8,753 nt of DNA from AC-9 sp051984395 (GTDB taxonomy: Bacteria; Actinomycetota; Acidimicrobiia; Acidimicrobiales; AC-9): contig JBPYEZ010000014.1 of the NCBI GenBank assembly GCA_051984395.1, positions 1-8,753 of the forward strand, given 5' to 3'. Shown one piece after another: positions 5,230 to 8,753 of the stretch. Numbering within the stretch: position 1 is the first letter of the stretch; each line of letters starts with the position of its first letter. A program made the position numbers and the translations under genes. The notes under the pieces are model-generated. The model was not told the origin of the DNA and ran no database searches. It saw nothing but the letters and a program-made list of their open reading frames with translations.

Positions 5230-5237
5230 CGCCAAGT

Positions 5238-5253
5238 GAGGTGAGAGGAGGTG
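5238..5253 (+). promoter_or_regulatory. Tandem Shine-Dalgarno matches deciding the arc start
   Basis: GAGGTGA (5238-5244) matches the anti-Shine-Dalgarno sequence and lies 6 nt before GTG 5251. A second full match, AGGAGGTG (5246-5253), overlaps the GTG itself. The frame has a stop (TGA 5242-5244) just upstream, and the next in-frame ATG is at 5308 inside the coiled coil, so GTG 5251 is the only sensible standard start. Confidence 0.6.
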
Positions 5254-7023
5254 GTTCCGACGGCAGACTCCGAGTCCCAACGTCGGCTCGCCGCCTACGA
5301 GCGAGACATGACCCAGCTCCGGGAGCAGGCCACGGTGCTGGAGGACGAGATCGTCACGCTCCGCCGCCGGCTCCAGGATGCACCCAAGCGGGTGCGGACT
5401 CTCGAAGAGAAGCTGCTCGAGACCAAGGGCCAGCTCGCCCAGGCCGTCTCGCAGAACGAGAAGCTGACGTTCACCCTCCAGCAGGCGAGGGAGCACATCG
5501 CCACCCTGCGCGAGGAGGTCGAGAAGCTCACCCAGCCCCCTTCGGCCTACGGCACCTACCTGGCTCGCAACGACGACGGCACGGTTGACGTCTTCTCGGG
5601 GGGGCGCAAGGTGCGGGTCTCCCTGCACCCCGAGCTCGTGGTCGAGGACCTCAAACGGGGCGACGAGGTCGTCCTCAACGAGTCGTTGAACGTCGTGCTG
5701 GCCCGGGGGGCCGAGCTGTCGGGCGAGGTCGTCACCATCAAGGAGCTGCTGGAGGACGGCCGGCGGGTCGTGGTGCTCGGACGGGCCGACGAGGAGCGCG
5801 TCGCCGACCGGGCCGACAGCCTGATGGACGTGCAGCTCCGGGCCGGGGACTCGGTCCTCCTGGACGCCCGCACCGATCTGCTCCTGGAGCGGCTTCCTCG
5901 GCCCGAGGTCGAGGAGCTGGTCCTCGAGGAGGTGCCCGATATCTCCTACGCCGACGTCGGTGGCCTCGACGACCAGATCGAGTCCATCACCGACGCCGTC
6001 GAGCTGCCGTTCCTCCACCGGGACCTGTTCGTCAAGCACCGGCTGCCCGCGCCCAAGGGCGTGCTCCTCTACGGGCCCCCCGGCTGTGGCAAGACGCTGA
6101 TCGCCAAGGCCGTCGCCAACTCCCTGGCCAAGAAGGTCGCGGAGCAGTCGGGGGACCGTCAGGCCAGGAGCTACTTCCTGAACATCAAGGGCCCGGAGCT
6201 CCTGAACAAGTACGTGGGCGAGACAGAGCGCCAGATCCGTCTGGTCTTCCAGCGGGCCCGGGAGAAGTCCGAGGAAGGCGTGCCCGTCATCGTCTTCTTC
6301 GACGAGATGGACTCCCTGTTCCGTACCCGGGGCTCGGGCATCAGCTCCGACATGGAGTCGACCGTCGTGCCGCAGCTCCTGGCCGAGATCGACGGTGTGG
6401 AGGCGCTGCGCAACGTCATCGTGATCGGGGCGTCGAACCGCGAGGACCTCATCGACCCCGCCATCCTGCGCCCCGGCCGGCTCGACGTGAAGATCAAGAT
6501 CGAGCGGCCCGACGAAGAGGCCGCGGCCCAGATCTTCTCCCGGTACCTGCATCCCGACCTGCCCCTCGACGTCGAGGAGGTCGCCTCGCTGGGCGGCGGC
6601 GACCGTGACAAGACGGTTCGGCGCATGGTCGAGAGCACGGTGGCGGCCATGTACCAGTCCGACGAGCTCAACCGCTTCCTCGAGGTCACGTACCAGAACG
6701 GGGACAAGGAGGTCCTCTACTTCAAGGACTTCGCCTCCGGCGCCATGATCGAGAACATCGTCCGTCGGGCCAAGAAGCTGGCCATCAAGCGGGCCATCGC
6801 CCAGGAGGGCGAGGGCATTCGCACCGACGACCTGCTCGATTCCATCCGGCAGGAGTACAAGGAGCACGAGGACCTGCCCAACACCACCAACCCCGACGAC
6901 TGGGCCAAGATCTCGGGCAAGAAGGGCGAGCGGATCGTCTACGTTCGCACCCTCCTGGCCGAGGGCAAGGAGGCGACCGGTGGACGCTCCATCGAGCGCG
7001 TGGGGACCGGCCAGTACCTCTAG
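5251..7023 (+). CDS. arc: Proteasome-associated AAA+ ATPase ARC / Mpa
   Basis: A 590-residue unfoldase that forms a hexameric ring, binds pupylated proteins and feeds them to the 20S proteasome. Residues about 10-92 form a long heptad-rich coiled coil (the Pup-binding arm). Residues about 97-245 carry the two OB-like interdomain folds. The AAA+ module has Walker A GPPGCGKT (275-282, K281), KGPELLNKYVGETE (pore-loop region) and Walker B VIVFFDEMD (D351, E352), then SNREDLIDPAILRPGRLD with the second-region-of-homology arginines. The C-terminus ends GTGQYL: the GQYL tail with penultimate Tyr is the proteasome-docking motif of Mpa/ARC. Length and domain order are normal for the family. Start GTG 5251 is supported by the Shine-Dalgarno match at 5238-5244. 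It is divergent from the ferredoxin (about 200 bp shared spacer) and 76 bp upstream of dop, which seems to have its own promoter as well. Confidence 0.97.
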   Translation: MVPTADSESQRRLAAYERDMTQLREQATVLEDEIVTLRRRLQDAPKRVRTLEEKLLETKGQLAQAVSQNEKLTFTLQQAREHIATLREEVEKLTQPPSAYGTYLARNDDGTVDVFSGGRKVRVSLHPELVVEDLKRGDEVVLNESLNVVLARGAELSGEVVTIKELLEDGRRVVVLGRADEERVADRADSLMDVQLRAGDSVLLDARTDLLLERLPRPEVEELVLEEVPDISYADVGGLDDQIESITDAVELPFLHRDLFVKHRLPAPKGVLLYGPPGCGKTLIAKAVANSLAKKVAEQSGDRQARSYFLNIKGPELLNKYVGETERQIRLVFQRAREKSEEGVPVIVFFDEMDSLFRTRGSGISSDMESTVVPQLLAEIDGVEALRNVIVIGASNREDLIDPAILRPGRLDVKIKIERPDEEAAAQIFSRYLHPDLPLDVEEVASLGGGDRDKTVRRMVESTVAAMYQSDELNRFLEVTYQNGDKEVLYFKDFASGAMIENIVRRAKKLAIKRAIAQEGEGIRTDDLLDSIRQEYKEHEDLPNTTNPDDWAKISGKKGERIVYVRTLLAEGKEATGGRSIERVGTGQYL

Positions 7024-7046
7024 GCGGCCGGCAGTAGAACGGGGTT

Positions 7047-7077
7047 GCTGCCAGGACCAGAACGCGCCATTGGCAGC
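7047..7077. repeat. 7-bp inverted repeat between arc and dop
   Basis: GCTGCCA (7047-7053) and TGGCAGC (7071-7077) are perfect reverse complements 17 nt apart, in the 76-bp arc-dop gap. The right arm lies 10 bp before the dop -10 candidate. It could be an operator for dop-pup or an attenuating hairpin after arc. No T-run follows. Confidence 0.45.
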
Positions 7078-7087
7078 CGCACCAGGG

Positions 7088-7099
7088 TAGGGTCCGTCT
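7088..7099 (+). promoter_or_regulatory. Putative leaderless promoter -10 of dop-pup
   Basis: TAGGGT (7088-7093) is followed by CCGTCT and then GTG 7100, so transcription may start at the start codon. The same hexamer stands 7 nt before the FIST start. AGGG within it is only a weak Shine-Dalgarno match. No -35 at 17 bp. Confidence 0.45.
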
Positions 7100-8587
7100 G
7101 TGGCCATCCCCAAGGTGTGCGGCATCGAGACCGAGTACGGCATCCACTCCGTCGGGCCTGGTGACGCCAACCCGATCGCCGCCTCCTCGGTGCTCATCAA
7201 CGCCTACGTCGCCGAGCTGCAGCGCCGGGTGGGCTGGGACTTCGAGGACGAGAGCCCCGGGAACGACGCCCGAGGCTTCGCCCGTGACGACGCCCCCGAG
7301 GTGGAGACACACCTGGTCAACGCGGTGCTGACCAACGGCGCCCGGTACTACGTGGACCACGCCCATCCCGAGTTCTCGACCCCCGAGTGCTCGACGGCGA
7401 TGGAGCTGCTGCGCTACGACAAGGCGGGGGAGCGAATCCTCACCCGATCGATGGAGGCAGCGGGGAGACTCCTTCCCAAGGGCGAGGAGATCGTGGTCTA
7501 CAAGAACAACTCGGACCACAAGGGCAACTCCTACGGCTGCCACGAGAACTACCTCATGAACCGGGCCGTGCCCTTCGCCAGAATCGTCCAGCACGTCGTG
7601 CCCCACTTCGTCTCCCGCCAGATCTACACCGGGGCGGGCAAGGTGGGCACCGAGGCGTCGTCGGGGGGCGCCACCGACGTCTCCTTCCAGCTCTCGCAGC
7701 GAGCGGATTTCTTCGAGGAGGAGGTGGGCCTCGAGACGACGCTCAAGCGGCCCATCGTCAACACCAGGGACGAGCCCCACGCCGATGCGCAGAAGTACCG
7801 GCGCCTCCATGTCATCGTGGGCGACGCCAACCTGGCCGAGGTGGCGACCTTCCTGAAGGTCGGGGTGACAGCGATCGTCCTGGCCATGATCGAGGACGAC
7901 TGGTACGGCGACCGCGACCTGTCGCTGGCCACGCCCGTGCGGGCCATCCGCCAGGTCTCCCACGATCTGTCGCTCTCGGAGCCGGTGGAGCTGGCCGAGG
8001 GGGGCACCACCACGGCGCTCGGGATCCAGTGGGAGCTGCTCGAGCTGGCCCGCAAGTACGCCGACGACCGCGGTCTCGACTGTGTCGGCGACGAGGAGAC
8101 CGGCCGGGAGGTGCTCCGGCGCTGGGAAGCGACGCTCCACGCCCTCGAGACCAACCCCGCCAGCCTCGCCAACCAGCTCGACTGGGTCGCCAAGCGCCAG
8201 GTGATAGAGGGGTACCGGGAGCGCCACGGGCTGGCCTGGTCCGACCACCGCCTGACGGCCATCGACCTGCAGTACCACGACCTGCGTCCCGGGCGATCGC
8301 TCTTCGCCAAGATGCCCATGGAACGACTGGTCGACGAGGCCGAGGTGCTGGAGGCCGTGACCGAGCCGCCCCGGGACACGAGGGCCTACTTTCGGGGGCG
8401 CTGCCTACAGCGGTGGGCGTCCTCGGTGGCCGCCGCCAACTGGGATTCTCTGGTCTTCGACCTGGGGTCGGACCCGCTGCGTCGGGTCCCGATGATGGAA
8501 CCGCTGCGGGGAACCGCCGCGCACGTCGATAATTTGTTGGCGGGATGTTCGAGCCCGGCTGAGCTGTTGGAGGAGTTGGGTTCCTAG
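7100..8587 (+). CDS. dop: Deamidase/depupylase of Pup, Dop
   Basis: A 495-residue enzyme of the carboxylate-amine ligase fold shared with PafA and glutamine synthetase. Dop converts the C-terminal Gln of Pup to Glu where needed and cleaves Pup from tagged lysines. The N-terminus VCGIETEYGI (residues 6-15) holds the metal-binding glutamates, and the insert WDFEDESPGNDARGF (about 46-60) is the Dop-specific loop absent from PafA. YVDHAHPEFSTPE (84-96) contains D86, the expected catalytic/nucleophile Asp position. NNSDHKGNSYGCHENYL (about 136-152) is the conserved nucleotide-site region. The length (about 500) and GIETEYGI rather than the PafA-type GIENEYG favour Dop over the ligase. Start GTG 7100 directly precedes the conserved motif. 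It is 14 nt upstream of pup in the same direction, so dop-pup are cotranscribed. Confidence 0.96.
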   Translation: MAIPKVCGIETEYGIHSVGPGDANPIAASSVLINAYVAELQRRVGWDFEDESPGNDARGFARDDAPEVETHLVNAVLTNGARYYVDHAHPEFSTPECSTAMELLRYDKAGERILTRSMEAAGRLLPKGEEIVVYKNNSDHKGNSYGCHENYLMNRAVPFARIVQHVVPHFVSRQIYTGAGKVGTEASSGGATDVSFQLSQRADFFEEEVGLETTLKRPIVNTRDEPHADAQKYRRLHVIVGDANLAEVATFLKVGVTAIVLAMIEDDWYGDRDLSLATPVRAIRQVSHDLSLSEPVELAEGGTTTALGIQWELLELARKYADDRGLDCVGDEETGREVLRRWEATLHALETNPASLANQLDWVAKRQVIEGYRERHGLAWSDHRLTAIDLQYHDLRPGRSLFAKMPMERLVDEAEVLEAVTEPPRDTRAYFRGRCLQRWASSVAAANWDSLVFDLGSDPLRRVPMMEPLRGTAAHVDNLLAGCSSPAELLEELGS

Positions 8588-8601
8588 GAGAGAAGTGGAC
8601 G

Positions 8602-8753
8602 ATGCCAGAACGTGAGCTGAAGAAGCGGCCGCAGACAACCCGTGACGAGGAAGTCGTCGAGGAGGCCGCGCCCACGTCCGACAAGGGCGAGAAGCTCAAG
8701 GCTGAGCTGGATGACCTCCTCGACGAGATCGACGAGGTGCTGGAGGACAACGC
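8602..8753 (+). CDS. pup: Prokaryotic ubiquitin-like protein Pup (partial, C-terminus off the right edge)
   Basis: Fifty complete codons are visible. The N-terminal half is charged and disordered (MPERELKKRPQTTRDEEVVE), followed by the conserved helix-forming segment KLKAELDDLLDEIDEVLEDN (residues 31-50), which binds the ARC coiled coil. About a dozen residues, including the C-terminal Gly-Gly-Gln/Glu used for isopeptide linkage to lysines, lie beyond the window, so it cannot be told whether Dop deamidation is required. ATG 8602 is the only in-frame start; AGGAG (8586-8590) is 11 nt upstream, slightly far, and overlaps the dop TAG stop. It follows dop by 14 nt; prcB/prcA may follow, as in other actinobacteria. 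Confidence 0.95.
   Translation, partial: MPERELKKRPQTTRDEEVVEEAAPTSDKGEKLKAELDDLLDEIDEVLEDN

Noticed and set aside
5236..5244. A leaderless mini-gene GTG-AGG-TGA at the predicted arc transcription start
   Set aside because: Only two codons, easily explained as part of the Shine-Dalgarno sequence; nothing else supports translation.
5110..7200. A 696-codon open frame on the minus strand
   Set aside because: It is antisense to arc and its composition (Leu/Gly/Val/Asp-rich, no domain) is what the complement of a high-GC gene gives; arc on the plus strand is unmistakable.
6785..8278. A long minus-strand open frame over dop
   Set aside because: Same reason: a shadow of dop and the end of arc, with no recognisable protein features.
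1..8753. CRISPR array, insertion sequence, integration site or replication origin
   Set aside because: No regularly spaced repeats, transposase-like protein, tRNA-end duplication or DnaA-box cluster was seen.

Overview
The window is chromosomal DNA of very high G+C with GTG and TTG starts, and it carries the ARC (Mpa) ATPase, Dop and Pup genes in that order. Together these indicate an actinobacterium (Actinomycetota) with the Pup-proteasome system. Several ordinary family members and a leaderless-promoter style would fit a deep-branching, environmental lineage such as Acidimicrobiia, but that placement is inference. No insertion sequence, phage module, CRISPR array, tRNA or rRNA was recognised.

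Layout. (1) Positions 1-614, minus strand: 5' part of a FIST-domain sensory protein, running off the left edge. (2) 751-1530, minus: an acyl-CoA/fatty-acid delta-9-type desaturase with the three His boxes. (3) A 238-bp divergent intergenic region with two sizeable inverted repeats, then 1769-2179, plus: a hotdog-fold PaaI-type thioesterase, followed closely by a stand-alone Lon N-terminal (LON substrate-binding) domain protein at 2203-2823. (4) A 207-bp G-rich spacer with an imperfectly duplicated hairpin element. (5) 3031-4628, plus: a tightly packed four-gene operon of three small membrane proteins and trmI (tRNA m1A58 methyltransferase), with 4-nt overlaps or a 1-nt gap at every junction. 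(6) 4813-5049, minus: a small ferredoxin with an excellent consensus promoter, convergent with trmI and divergent from arc. (7) 5251-7023 arc, 7100-8587 dop and 8602 onward pup (cut by the right edge).

How the genes work together. ARC forms the hexameric unfoldase that binds Pup through its N-terminal coiled coils and docks to the 20S proteasome through its C-terminal GQYL tail. Dop deamidates Pup before ligation and also removes Pup from substrates. Pup is the tag. The ligase PafA and the 20S subunits PrcA/PrcB are not in view; in actinobacteria they commonly lie just downstream of pup. trmI near the Pup locus is a known actinobacterial neighbourhood, but the coupled small membrane proteins and the inserted ferredoxin are not explained by pupylation. 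The left-hand genes (desaturase, thioesterase) suggest acyl-chain metabolism.

Regulation visible in the sequence. Four genes (FIST, desaturase, thioesterase, dop) have a TANNNT -10-like hexamer ending 6-8 nt before a GTG start and no good Shine-Dalgarno sequence, the arrangement of leaderless actinobacterial mRNAs. The Lon-domain, holin-like, ferredoxin, arc and pup genes instead have Shine-Dalgarno sequences. I saw no convincingly new biological system; the most worthwhile leads are the small-membrane-protein/trmI operon, the ferredoxin embedded in the Pup locus, and the palindromes at the arc, dop and desaturase/thioesterase promoters.
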